From RUG714 sp964623515 (lineage in GTDB: Bacteria; Bacillota; Clostridia; Oscillospirales; Acutalibacteraceae), in contig CAZURV010000002.1 in assembly GCA_964623515.1 (NCBI GenBank), positions 84,404 through 148,403 of the forward strand: a stretch of DNA of 64,000 nucleotides, written 5' to 3'. The notes under the pieces are model-generated. The model had not been told where the DNA came from, searched no databases, and saw only the letters and a program-made list of their open reading frames with translations. Position 1 is the stretch's first letter, and each line of letters starts with the position of its first letter. Positions 52,628 through 60,458 of the stretch are shown here, one piece after another. The position numbers and the translations under genes were made by a program.

Positions 52628-53143
52628 TTATTTGGGTTGCAATGCTCTGTGGATTGTGCGAACGATAAAAAAGGCGGGGATTATCATCAGCGCCGATAAA
52701 AAAATATTCGGCAGATATACTGTGAAATATACAGACGACGCTCCGGAAATCTGTTTAAACTGAATAAAGAACAGCCAATAAAGGCTCTCATATAAAAAAA
52801 TGAAAACAGAACCCACGATTAAATTCGTGAGCAAGGTATTTCTTATAACGTTTGCTGTGAAAAAACCAATGCCGGTACAGAAAAGAAGAAGCATGAATGC
52901 GTTATATCCTACCATAACCGGGGAAATACTGTCCATAAGCAGTCCGGCAAAAAGGCCGAACCAGCAAGCCGCTTTTTCTTTTTCAAACATACAAATAGGC
53001 GTAAGCAGGGGCAGGGCAAAGGAAACTGCCGTCCCGGAAATGCGTATGCATAGTCCGTTGGTGCTCTGTAGCAGAAATACAAATAAAATCAGCACGCACC
53101 ATATAAGATACCGTATTTTGTTTTTTCTTCTGATTTCCGTCAT
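52628..53143 (-). CDS. mreD: Rod shape-determining protein MreD
   Basis: 171 aa, about five to six membrane helices; weakly conserved, identified by size, topology and position between mreC and PBP2. The start is ATG 53143, 4 bases after the mreC stop; the frame open to a GTG at 53170 overlaps mreC and lacks a ribosome binding site. Couples cytoplasmic MreB to the periplasmic-side elongation machinery. Confidence 0.85.
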   Translation of the reverse strand: MTEIRRKNKIRYLIWCVLILFVFLLQSTNGLCIRISGTAVSFALPLLTPICMFEKEKAACWFGLFAGLLMDSISPVMVGYNAFMLLLFCTGIGFFTANVIRNTLLTNLIVGSVFIFLYESLYWLFFIQFKQISGASSVYFTVYLPNIFLSALMIIPAFFIVRTIHRALQPK

Positions 53144-53147
53144 AGAT

Positions 53148-54020
53148 TTATTTATCTTTGCTGTCCGCACTCTGGTTGTCTGCCGCGCCTTTTCCTGCGA
53201 AGTCGGTTACAACAAATATATCTGTAAGTTCATTTATTTTAACGCCCGGATTGATTACGGCAACGAGCGAAATATCTTTGCCTGATTCCTGAACGTTTTC
53301 AACCTCGCCGATAATCAAATCTTTCGGGTAAATACCGCCGATTCCGCTTGTGCAGACGATTCCGCCTTCCGAGATAGCAGTGTCTTTTGAAAGATTGCTC
53401 ATCATCAGTTTGCCTTGTTTCGCAAGAGTTAAATCGTTGGATGTGTAAGAGTTTTCGCCTGTGCGCGCCTCATACACGCCGGCGGATATATCGGGATCGA
53501 GAATCGTTTTAACAACGGAACTTGCCGGAAAAACTTTAACCACAAGCCCCACAAGGTATTTGCCGTAAATAACGCAGTCGTTCACGTTTATTCCCTGGAG
53601 CGAGCCTGCATTTATTGTGAAAGAAGAGAACATATTTGCACTGTCTCTCGCGATTACCGAACCGTGAACAAGCGCAAAATCCATATTTTCCTCTTTCACT
53701 TCAAGAAAGTCTTTATAATATTCGTTTTCCCGTTTGATATTTTCGTAATCCACGAGGTTTTCCTGCAAATTTGCGATTTCGAGTTTGAGCGCCGTTATTT
53801 CATCGTCGTAACTGCTTTTGCCGCTGACATTGTCTCTCATTGCGGTAATTTTTGAACTGACGGAGGTTGCGAGTTTTTCTGCGGGATAGAAAATGAAACT
53901 TATAACAGAGTTTTCCGCTGAAAAAGAACTCCCCGAAATCGCGCTTAAAATCATTCCGAGAAGAAGAAGTCCTGCAACGGCACAGATTATTTTAAATTGT
54001 CGTTTTTTAAAAAAAGGCAT
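53148..54020 (-). CDS. mreC: Rod shape-determining protein MreC
   Basis: 290 aa. One N-terminal membrane helix (about 8-27), a coiled coil (about 70-105, LKLEIANLQENLVDYENIKR) and the double beta-barrel extracellular domain (about 115-275) with GIGGIYPKDLIIGEV. It scaffolds the elongasome in the membrane. It lies between mreB (19 bases) and mreD. Confidence 0.92.
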   Translation of the reverse strand: MPFFKKRQFKIICAVAGLLLLGMILSAISGSSFSAENSVISFIFYPAEKLATSVSSKITAMRDNVSGKSSYDDEITALKLEIANLQENLVDYENIKRENEYYKDFLEVKEENMDFALVHGSVIARDSANMFSSFTINAGSLQGINVNDCVIYGKYLVGLVVKVFPASSVVKTILDPDISAGVYEARTGENSYTSNDLTLAKQGKLMMSNLSKDTAISEGGIVCTSGIGGIYPKDLIIGEVENVQESGKDISLVAVINPGVKINELTDIFVVTDFAGKGAADNQSADSKDK

Positions 54021-54038
54021 AGTTATGTACCTGATATG

Positions 54039-55058
54039 TTAAAAGGATTGTTTGTTTCTGTTTCCGTAAAGATTGGTGAGATTTGATTCAAGACAAATGA
54101 GCGTACCGTCAACAACCGAATCCAAAGGGCTTTCAGAGATTATAACGGGCATCTTTGTTTCAAAAGCAACAAGCTGGTCAATGTTCCGCAGAAGAGCACC
54201 GCCGCCCGTGAGAACAATTCCCTTGTCGTAAATATCGCCGGCAAGCTCAGGCGGCGTTCTTTCAAGAACTGTTTTTACGGCGTCAATAATTGTATCAAGC
54301 GGTTCCTGGAGCGCCTCACGCACTTGTTCGGAGGTTATTTCTATATTCTTCGGAAGGCCGTCTTCAATATTACGGCCCTTTATTTCCATTGCGCCTTCGC
54401 CTTCGTAAGGGAATGCCGAACCGATGGCGATTTTTATATCTTCGGCGGTTCTCTCACCGATGAGAAGTTTGAATTTCTTTTTGACATAGGATATTATTGC
54501 TTCGTCAAAAGCATCTCCGGCAACACGTACTGTTTTTGAGGTGACGATATCGCCCAGAGAGATAATGGCTATATCGGATGTGCCGCCGCCGATGTCTACG
54601 ACCATAGAGCCTGTCGCTTCACTTATCGGAAGCTTTGCGCCGATGGCTGCCGCCATAGGCTCTTCGATAACGCTCACATATTTTGCGCCGCTTGCCCTTG
54701 CCGCGTTGTCCACCGCGCGTCGTTCTACTTCCGTTACGCCTGCAGGTACGCAAATAATTACCCTTGTTTTTGTGAAAAAATTTGTTTTTACCGCTTTTCC
54801 GATAAATGCTTTGAGCATATCGGAAGCAACTTCAAAATTTGCGATAACGCCGTCTTTTAAAGGTCTTACAGCCTTTATGGAGCCGGGAGTTCTGCCGATC
54901 ATGTCTTTTGCTTCGCTTCCTACGGCAACGACACGGCTTGTCTTTAAATCAACCGCCACAACACTCGGTTCTCTTACAACGATTCCCTCGCCTTTTACGC
55001 ACACGAGCGTATTTGCCGTTCCCAAATCAATACCGACATCTTGTGTAAATAAACCCAT
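54039..55058 (-). CDS. mreB: Rod shape-determining protein MreB
   Basis: 339 aa bacterial actin. Phosphate-1 loop DVGIDLGTANTLV (about 7-19), phosphate-2 VVDIGGGTSDIAII (about 156-169) and adenosine motif GGGALLRNID near residue 290. Directs lateral-wall synthesis along the membrane. GAGGT precedes the ATG. First gene of mreB-C-D-PBP2, with a 150-base leader that contains an inverted repeat. Confidence 0.96.
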   Translation of the reverse strand: MGLFTQDVGIDLGTANTLVCVKGEGIVVREPSVVAVDLKTSRVVAVGSEAKDMIGRTPGSIKAVRPLKDGVIANFEVASDMLKAFIGKAVKTNFFTKTRVIICVPAGVTEVERRAVDNAARASGAKYVSVIEEPMAAAIGAKLPISEATGSMVVDIGGGTSDIAIISLGDIVTSKTVRVAGDAFDEAIISYVKKKFKLLIGERTAEDIKIAIGSAFPYEGEGAMEIKGRNIEDGLPKNIEITSEQVREALQEPLDTIIDAVKTVLERTPPELAGDIYDKGIVLTGGGALLRNIDQLVAFETKMPVIISESPLDSVVDGTLICLESNLTNLYGNRNKQSF

Positions 55059-55084
55059 ATTTTACCTCTTTCAATAAGGAGAAG

Positions 55085-55172
55085 CCCTCCGTTATTCATC
55101 TTTATTCAGCGAGAATCTGGTTCCCGATTTACAATTGCGCATAGTCCGCTGCGTAATATCGGAGGCTGCTTT
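55085..55172 (-). promoter_or_regulatory. Leader inverted repeat upstream of mreB
   Basis: GCCCTCCG (55083-55090) can pair with CGGAGGC (55160-55166) across about 70 bases in the mreB leader. No T-run follows either arm. Possible RNA structure; no class recognised. Confidence 0.3.
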
Positions 55173-55214
55173 TTCGTATACATATAATTATTATATTATT
55201 ATTTAAACAGGGAA

Positions 55215-55243
55215 ATTTTAATACTTTTTAAGCCGTATCTCAA
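55215..55243 (-). promoter_or_regulatory. Promoter of mreB-C-D-PBP2
   Basis: On the minus strand TTGAGA (55238-55243), 17-base spacer, TAAAAT (55215-55220). Just upstream (55255-55292) TTTTGTAA occurs twice and TTGTAA once more on the plus strand; half-sites like those of WalR but not correctly spaced. Confidence 0.55.
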
Positions 55244-55487
55244 TAGGGATAACGGTTTTGTAATTTATTTTTACCCTTTTGTAATTTTTGTTGTAAACAA
55301 AAAGGGAGAAATTTTCCGATAATGAATGAATTTGTCGATATATTGCGTTACGGCACGTCAAGTGTACCGGACTTAACTGCGCTTTTTGCTTGTTTGTCGT
55401 CAAAAACGTATCTGTTTCAGGGGCAGGGCAGTTTTGCAGGGCAAAATTTTTCTATCCGAAAGGAACAATGCGTAATATTGCCGGAAA

Positions 55488-55516
55488 ATATAAAAAGCCG
55501 ATACAAGAAGTATCGG
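55488..55516 (-). terminator. Terminator of the sugar transferase gene
   Basis: CCGATAC/GTATCGG (55498-55504 and 55510-55516) with a 5-base loop; on the minus strand CTTTTTATATTTT follows. About 50 bases after the transferase stop. The rest of 55293-55487 shows nothing I can support. Confidence 0.7.
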
Positions 55517-55567
55517 TTAAAATATTTTTCAAAAACACGAGTTGCGCCGTTGAATCTGTTATATGCG

Positions 55568-56131
55568 TTACTGCTTAACGTTTTCCTGTTTAATAACAGG
55601 AATAAATGTGTGCAAAATAATCTTTAAATCAAAAAAGAGGGAACGTTTATCAATGTATTCCCGATCCAGTTTGGTTTTTTCTTCTGCCGAAACATTGTCG
55701 CGTCCGTTAATTTGCGCCCAGCCCGTAATTCCGGGACGCACACTGTAAATGTTATTTTTCTGCCTGAGTTTATGGATTTTATCTTCTTTGAGCAGAAGCG
55801 GGCGCGGACCCACTATGCTCATATCACCTTTGAGAACATTGATAAGTTGTGGAAGTTCATCAATGCTGGTTTTTCTTAAAAAGCGGCCCCACTTTGTTAT
55901 ATACTGCTCGTTTATATCGTTGCTGGCAACGGTCGGCGCGCCGTTTTTCATGGTTCTGAATTTTATAATTTTAAAAACGCTGCCGCTTTTTCCGTATCTT
56001 TCCTGACGCAGAAAAACAGGCCAACCATCGCATATTGCGGAAATAATTCCTATAATTATAAAAGGAATCAATAATATTGCCAATAGCAAAAAACTTGCCA
56101 GAATATCAAAGGTTCGCTTTGTAAAATCCAT
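55568..56131 (-). CDS. Undecaprenyl-phosphate sugar phosphotransferase (PglC-like monotopic)
   Basis: 187 aa, a minimal bacterial sugar transferase. A re-entrant membrane helix near the N-terminus (KRTFDILASFLLLAILLIPF), then RQERYGKSGSVFKIIKFRTM (about 42-61), TSIDELPQLINVLKGDMSIVGPRPLL (about 86-111) with the catalytic Asp-Glu pair, and RPGITGWAQINGRD. It moves a sugar phosphate from a UDP-sugar to the lipid carrier, the first step of a glycan. It is alone here, with no polysaccharide cluster around it. Confidence 0.92.
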   Translation of the reverse strand: MDFTKRTFDILASFLLLAILLIPFIIIGIISAICDGWPVFLRQERYGKSGSVFKIIKFRTMKNGAPTVASNDINEQYITKWGRFLRKTSIDELPQLINVLKGDMSIVGPRPLLLKEDKIHKLRQKNNIYSVRPGITGWAQINGRDNVSAEEKTKLDREYIDKRSLFFDLKIILHTFIPVIKQENVKQ

Positions 56132-56222
56132 ATTAACCTCCGTGATATACCAATCACGAACATATTATATGCCTTTCTCTATCTTTTTTCAACTTAAATT
56201 TTATTTGATGTCGGACCGGTTT

Positions 56223-56837
56223 CTATTTGCTCCAAACCAGAAAATCTTTTGCAAGCACAGCTCTGCACGGCGCCGCCTCCGCATCTTCTATTTTAATCGG
56301 GAAGGCCATAAGAAAATAATCGTCGGGCTCAACATCTGAAAGGTTGAGATTCTCAAGAATCAAACAGCCGTTTCCGAGAAGAATCCTATGAACGTCCGCT
56401 TCTTGCCCCTGCATACCGATGGTGTTTGAATCAATTCCTATCAGTTTAACGCCGTTCGCGATTATTTCTTCTGCGGCTGAACGGTCCAGCTTGCCTGCGC
56501 CTTCTCCTTTAATTAAAAGTTTTTCACATTTATAAAGAAACATTTGCTCTATCCAGGCGCCGGTAAGGAATCCCTTGGCTTTCACAACGCGGCAGGGCCC
56601 TGCAAATGCGGAAACGGGATATTTGTCGATTGATTTTCCGCCGGGGATAAAATGCATCGGCGCGTCAATATGCGTGCCCGCATGAAGACCTGCCGAAAGT
56701 GCAGAAAGCGTGTAATCATCGCCTTTTTCGATTTCATACAGCTTACTTATATAAGGAACCGGATCTCCCGGATATACCGAAGAAGAAATCAGCCCGCGTG
56801 AAATATCTATCCATTTTGTATTCGGTGATTTATCCAT
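56223..56837 (-). CDS. Cyclase-family metal-dependent hydrolase (kynurenine formamidase-like)
   Basis: 204 aa from ATG 56837 with AAGGA 9 bases upstream; a TTG in-frame at 56864 is less likely. The signature HAGTHIDAPMH (about 53-63) supplies the metal ligands, after DISRGLISSSVYPGDP. The family includes kynurenine formamidase and related amidohydrolases; no tryptophan catabolic genes are nearby, so the substrate is open. Confidence 0.85.
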   Translation of the reverse strand: MDKSPNTKWIDISRGLISSSVYPGDPVPYISKLYEIEKGDDYTLSALSAGLHAGTHIDAPMHFIPGGKSIDKYPVSAFAGPCRVVKAKGFLTGAWIEQMFLYKCEKLLIKGEGAGKLDRSAAEEIIANGVKLIGIDSNTIGMQGQEADVHRILLGNGCLILENLNLSDVEPDDYFLMAFPIKIEDAEAAPCRAVLAKDFLVWSK

Positions 56838-56920
56838 TTTGCACTTCCTTAATGCCTTTATCAAGTTCCCTATATATTAAACTACAAATCTGATGAATTT
56901 GCAACATTATAAAAAAGGCA

Positions 56921-56955
56921 AAACAGAAAGCGGAAGCGGCAAACGGCCGCTTCCG
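56921..56955 (-). terminator. Terminator of the M23 gene
   Basis: CGGAAGCGGC (56931-56940) pairs with GCCGCTTCCG (56946-56955); on the minus strand CTTTCTGTTTTG follows. It is 40 bases after the M23 stop. Confidence 0.6.
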
Positions 56956-56995
56956 TTAAGCAGGGAATCCGATAAAACAGACTGCGTTCGGCGTC

Positions 56996-57718
56996 TTATT
57001 CATTTCCGTTTATTTTGTTCATTGCGATAAGCGGATCTACAATTTCTTCATCAACAGTGATTTCGAGATGAATATGGACACCGTCTTTTTTCTCACAGGG
57101 GATTGTTCCGATTTTGCCGATAATGTCGCCTTTTGCAACAACGGTGTTTTTTGCTGCAGTACTGCCGTTCATAAGTCCGCAGTATTTTGCTTTCATACCA
57201 CCTCCGTGATTTATGACCAGAACAACGCCCCAGAAAGCGTCTGTGTATACATCTTCAACGACGCCGCTGTTTATTGCGAGAACGGACTCTCCTTCTTTTC
57301 CGGGAAAATCAGAACCGTTATGAACGCGGAAATCCCCCATTGTTTTGCTTTCTACGAGCGCTCCGTTTGAATAGTCTTTGCTGATTTCTCCTTTTGCCAC
57401 AGGCATAAGATAATCGCCCTCATACGGCTTGTTTGTTTCATATGCGTAAGTGGTGGTTATTTTTTTTGTTGTTGTTTCATTTGTTGTTTTTACGGATTCC
57501 GTTCTTTCGTCAGCAACATCCGTAACGACTTTTGCCGCCTGTTCATATGCGGTTGTGGTTGTGCTTTCCGCCGATATGTTTCGGCTTCTGCTGACCGCCC
57601 AAACGCTTACGCACAAGCCTGCAATAACGGTGAGCATAATCGGATAAAATAATTTTGAATTATAAAATCTTGAATACAAAGATATGCTTCTTTCCTGATT
57701 TTCATTATTTTCTTCCAT
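56996..57718 (-). CDS. M23-family membrane-anchored endopeptidase, SpoIIQ-like
   Basis: 240 aa. A short cytoplasmic N-terminus, one membrane helix (about 25-45), a Thr-rich linker (about 52-98) and a LytM/M23 domain (about 105-235). Zinc ligands appear intact: HNGSDF (about 132-137) and HIHLEI (about 216-221). Size, topology and GEISKDYSNGALV resemble the forespore protein SpoIIQ of Clostridia. Monocistronic. An ordinary cell-wall M23 hydrolase is the alternative. Confidence 0.75.
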   Translation of the reverse strand: MEENNENQERSISLYSRFYNSKLFYPIMLTVIAGLCVSVWAVSRSRNISAESTTTTAYEQAAKVVTDVADERTESVKTTNETTTKKITTTYAYETNKPYEGDYLMPVAKGEISKDYSNGALVESKTMGDFRVHNGSDFPGKEGESVLAINSGVVEDVYTDAFWGVVLVINHGGGMKAKYCGLMNGSTAAKNTVVAKGDIIGKIGTIPCEKKDGVHIHLEITVDEEIVDPLIAMNKINGNE

Positions 57719-57855
57719 GAAAAATTACATCCTTTCCGCGAGCATCGAATTTAAAAGAGAAGAAAACCGAACCGATAGTGGGTCTGACGGCTTGTTTGTG
57801 CCCCGGTATTTGTTAGATTCAGTTCCCAAGATAACGGTTTTATACCCTCTAAGCA

Positions 57856-57885
57856 TAGTTTTCGGCTAAAAATTATTATTTATGC
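57856..57885 (-). promoter_or_regulatory. Possible sigma-F-like promoter of the M23 gene
   Basis: On the minus strand GCATA (57881-57885), 15-base spacer, CCGAAAACTA (57856-57865). Compared with the forespore sigma-F pattern GYWTA-15-GGNRANANTW, only the two leading Gs of the -10 fail. It would give a 130-base leader. Suggestive only. Confidence 0.25.
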
Positions 57886-57975
57886 ATATTTTTCACGCAG
57901 AGTTCAATTTTGTTTTCAAAAAGTTCATAGTTTTTACATTACAAATACACAAATTGCCGATAATATGTTAATGTA

Positions 57976-58045
57976 CTCGGGGAGAAACAAACCTTGAGTA
58001 TCCTCCTAAAGTTTCATTAGAAACAAATCCCCCTCATACATTAAG
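57976..58045. other. Long imperfect stem structure in the 57.7-58.1 kb gap
   Basis: TTAATGTA (near 57968-57975) faces TACATTAA (near 58036-58043), GGGGA faces TCCCC inside it, and GTTTCATTAGAAAC forms an inner hairpin. No ORF is present. The structure could be RNA on either strand; no known class recognised. Confidence 0.3.
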
Positions 58046-58046
58046 A

Positions 58047-58085
58047 AGGGAAAAGCGAACCCTTGCGGTTCGCTTTTCCCTTTGT
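58047..58085. terminator. Terminator hairpin after the small YtxH-like gene
   Basis: GGGAAAAGCGAACC and GGTTCGCTTTTCCC form a perfect 14-bp stem with a 5-base loop, about 15 bases after the minus-strand stop at 58097. The T-tract is poor on the minus strand (TTCTTAATG) and short on the plus strand (TTTGTT). Confidence 0.65.
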
Positions 58086-58096
58086 TGCGTATGTGT

Positions 58097-58273
58097 TTAC
58101 ATCATGCCTTCAATGTTGTCGATAACATTCGAAAGAAATTTTGTTGCTTTCTTTGCAGATTTTTTAACTGAACTTTTATGCCCGAGCATATAACTGCCGA
58201 GCATGCTGATAGAAGCGCCCGCAACCATTCCGATGCTCATAGCGCCGATTGTTCTTTTGTTCTTATTTGTCAT
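58097..58273 (-). CDS. Small YtxH-like membrane protein
   Basis: 58 aa from ATG 58273 with AGGAGG 8 bases upstream; the long frame upstream of it is not used. A glycine/serine-rich hydrophobic segment (TIGAMSIGMVAGASISMLGSY, about 8-28) is followed by a Lys-rich helix (SSVKKSAKKATKFLSNVIDN). This layout is that of the YtxH/stress-associated small proteins; function unknown. Divergent from serA. Confidence 0.75.
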   Translation of the reverse strand: MTNKNKRTIGAMSIGMVAGASISMLGSYMLGHKSSVKKSAKKATKFLSNVIDNIEGMM

Positions 58274-58355
58274 TTTTATTCCTCCTGAAAGAATTTTGTA
58301 ATAATAGTATACGGCGGCGCGCTGAAAATATAATTGGAAAAAAGACCCTTTATAA

Positions 58356-58384
58356 TTGACTTTGTTTTTTAATAATATTATAAT
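58356..58384 (+). promoter_or_regulatory. Promoter of serA
   Basis: TTGACT (58356-58361), 17-base spacer, TATAAT (58379-58384). Predicted start near 58391 rules out the ATG codons of the frame that open before it. Confidence 0.8.
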
Positions 58385-58415
58385 AATGATATTATTTTGC
58401 ACAGAGGTGGTTATG

Positions 58416-59510
58416 ATGTTTAATATTTTAACATTAAATAAAATTTCGGAAGCCGGGCTTTCTAAGCTTGACGTCGGTAAATACAGCTGTTCGGGTATGC
58501 ACGAAAATCCGGACGCGGTGATTGTCCGTAGCGCTTCCATGCATGATATGGCTCTTCAGAAGAACCTTTTGGCAATTGCGCGCGCAGGTGCCGGAACAAA
58601 CAATATCCCGATTGATAAATGTTCGAAAAACGGAATTCTTGTTTTCAATACGCCGGGTGCGAATGCGAATGCGGTTAAAGAACTTGTTATCTGCGGATTG
58701 CTACTTGCTTCAAGAAGAGTAACCAAGGGTATCGAATGGGCAAAAACGCTCAAAGGTGAGGGCGAAGCGGTAGGCAAACTTGTTGAAAAAGGCAAGAGTA
58801 ATTTTGCGGGCTGTGAAATCAAAGGCAAAACGCTCGGCGTTATCGGGTGCGGTGCAATCGGAATGCTTGTTGCAAAAGCGGCAGAATCCCTTGGAATGAA
58901 AATTGCCGCATATGATCCGTTTTTAAGCGGAAACGTTAACGGCATAGAAATTACAGGCGATATAGATTCTGTGTATGCCGAGTCGGATTATATTACGCTT
59001 CACTGTCCGCTGAATGCGAATACAAAGGGAATGATAAACACAGAAGCACTTAGTAAGTGTAAAGCCGGCGTTAAGATTCTCAATTTTGCAAGAGGCGGAA
59101 TTGTTGAGAGCGATTCCATGCTGAAAGCGGTTGCATGCGGAAAGGTAAGCGCGTATGTCGTGGATTTTCCGTCGGATGAAATGCTTGATGTAGACGGGGT
59201 GATTGCGATTCCGCACCTCGGCGCTTCCAGCGCCGAAAGCGAAGAGAACTGCGCGGTTATGGCAGCAAGTCAGCTCGTCGCTTATCTTGAAACAGGGGCG
59301 ATTATAAATTCGGTCAATATGGCAAACGTTCCGCTTGAAGCAGGAGAAAAAACAACAGTATTTTGCACAGATTCTGCCGCAGAAGAAGTCAAGGCGCTCG
59401 GAAAAGTTCTCGGAGAAGGAAGTAAAAACGGCTTCTCCTATATAGCTCTTGAAGGGACACTTGATGTTTCCGGTATAAACGGTGTGCTGAAAACAAGAGT
59501 TTTAAAATAA
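58416..59510 (+). CDS. serA: D-3-phosphoglycerate dehydrogenase
   Basis: 364 aa from ATG 58416 (MFNILTLNKI) with GAGGTGG upstream; an ATG one codon earlier is also possible. NAD-binding GCGAIGMLVAKAAESLGM (about 146-163) and AYDPF, the substrate-site FARGGIVES (about 211-219) and catalytic His in IPHLGASSAESEENC (about 266-280). The C-terminal 40 residues look like a shortened ACT domain. It begins serine synthesis; no serB or serC is nearby. Two bases separate it from the next gene. Confidence 0.92.
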   Translation: MFNILTLNKISEAGLSKLDVGKYSCSGMHENPDAVIVRSASMHDMALQKNLLAIARAGAGTNNIPIDKCSKNGILVFNTPGANANAVKELVICGLLLASRRVTKGIEWAKTLKGEGEAVGKLVEKGKSNFAGCEIKGKTLGVIGCGAIGMLVAKAAESLGMKIAAYDPFLSGNVNGIEITGDIDSVYAESDYITLHCPLNANTKGMINTEALSKCKAGVKILNFARGGIVESDSMLKAVACGKVSAYVVDFPSDEMLDVDGVIAIPHLGASSAESEENCAVMAASQLVAYLETGAIINSVNMANVPLEAGEKTTVFCTDSAAEEVKALGKVLGEGSKNGFSYIALEGTLDVSGINGVLKTRVLK

Positions 59511-59511
59511 A

Positions 59512-60027
59512 ATGAGTAAAAAGAAAAAAAAGATTTTAATTATATTAGCCGTTTGCCTTTTTGCCGCAGGAATTGTCTTCCTCGGGATTTATTTTGTCGG
59601 CACTTCAGGCAGTTCTCAGCAGAAAGTCGCATTAAATTCAAAAACCGATATTTCCGGCATCGAAAAAGAATGGAAACGGGTTGAATCCAATGTCAGCGGT
59701 GCTCCGGATACGGACGTTGAAGCGGCGTTTATCCGAAAGCTGAAAAAAGAAGACGGCGATGTCCGGCTTGATAAGTTCAGCAAGGCAAAAGAATACGATG
59801 CTTTCAGAATTTATGATATTCAAATAAGCGAAGGCACGGTTAAAGAAAATCATCTGATAACCGTATTTATTGATGAAAAAGGCGCGAAGTTGTGTCATAA
59901 GGAGAAATATGACAGTGCTGAAAAACGCGCGGAAATTATGACAATGCTGATAAAAGATCTTGATAAGAATTATGAACAGCTTGCTGCAAAAGCAAAAGTC
60001 TTAGGAGACGATGCGGTTCTTTATTAA
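59512..60027 (+). CDS. Uncharacterised membrane-anchored protein
   Basis: 171 aa. Lys-rich N-terminus, one membrane helix (about 8-28), then an extracytoplasmic domain (about 40-165) with alternating charged residues and no Cys cluster. I recognise no family. It is co-transcribed with serA, its ATG lying one base after the stop. A function in serine metabolism is not implied. Confidence 0.75.
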   Translation: MSKKKKKILIILAVCLFAAGIVFLGIYFVGTSGSSQQKVALNSKTDISGIEKEWKRVESNVSGAPDTDVEAAFIRKLKKEDGDVRLDKFSKAKEYDAFRIYDIQISEGTVKENHLITVFIDEKGAKLCHKEKYDSAEKRAEIMTMLIKDLDKNYEQLAAKAKVLGDDAVLY

Positions 60028-60033
60028 TTGGAG

Positions 60034-60050
60034 CGTAACCTTTTTGTAAC
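60034..60050 (+). promoter_or_regulatory. WalR-like direct repeat, imperfect
   Basis: CGTAAC-N5-TGTAAC (60034-60039 and 60045-60050), one mismatch to the WalR consensus TGTWAH-N5-TGTWAH, just after the preceding gene's stop. Confidence 0.4.
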
Positions 60051-60057
60051 TTTTACA

Positions 60058-60100
60058 GGGAAAATATACTTTGCAAAGTGTCTGCAGGGTATATTTTTTT
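60058..60100 (+). terminator. Terminator after the serA unit
   Basis: AAAATATAC and GTATATTTT form a 9-bp stem around a loop with an inner TGCA/TGCA pair; the 3' arm continues into a run of Ts. Confidence 0.6.
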
Positions 60101-60211
60101 TGTATAAAATCAGGAAAATCCGCCGATAATCACAGTATACAAAGCGGTTAAAAATCATTTTATTTTGGAAGTTTTATTTTGTAAAGCGCGTAGTTAAAGG
60201 ATTTTTTCGGC

Positions 60212-60253
60212 AAAATTACAAAAGATTACAAAATTTTGTAACCTTTTTGTAAC
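60212..60253 (+). promoter_or_regulatory. WalR-type box in a palindromic TTACAAAA/TTTTGTAA array
   Basis: A perfect WalR consensus TGTAAC-N5-TGTAAC (60237-60242 and 60248-60253). On the other strand TGTAAT-N4-TGTAAT precedes it, making an imperfect 40-base palindrome. It lies about 135 bases upstream of the -35 of the 3D-domain gene. WalR (YycF) controls cell-wall hydrolases in Firmicutes. Confidence 0.55.
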
Positions 60254-60387
60254 AAACGAGGCGTTTTTCTGCAAAAGTAACCAAAAAAACAAGTCTTATT
60301 TTCGGGTTTCGTAAAAAAAAGGGCTTGTTTTCGTGATTTAAACTCACGTTTGTTGTGCAAATGTACAAAATTTTTAAAATTCAAAAT

Positions 60388-60416
60388 TTGACTAAACGGA
60401 GGCATGCAGATATAAT
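60388..60416 (+). promoter_or_regulatory. Promoter of the G5/3D gene
   Basis: TTGACT (60388-60393), 17-base spacer, perfect TATAAT (60411-60416). The start near 60423 places the first usable ATG at 60459. Confidence 0.8.
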
Positions 60417-60458
60417 AGCTACGCTTTGTTGATCGGAGTTTGCAAAAAGGAGATTTAT

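Noticed and set aside
55255..55292. TTTTGTAA repeats near the mreB promoter as a WalR site
   Set aside because: The half-sites are spaced by 6 or more bases rather than the required 5, so only half-sites are present.
55322..55627. 101-codon plus-strand frame between mreB and the sugar transferase
   Set aside because: It overlaps the transferase 3' end and its terminator, the purine-rich sequence is too far from the ATG, and the translation has no family resemblance.
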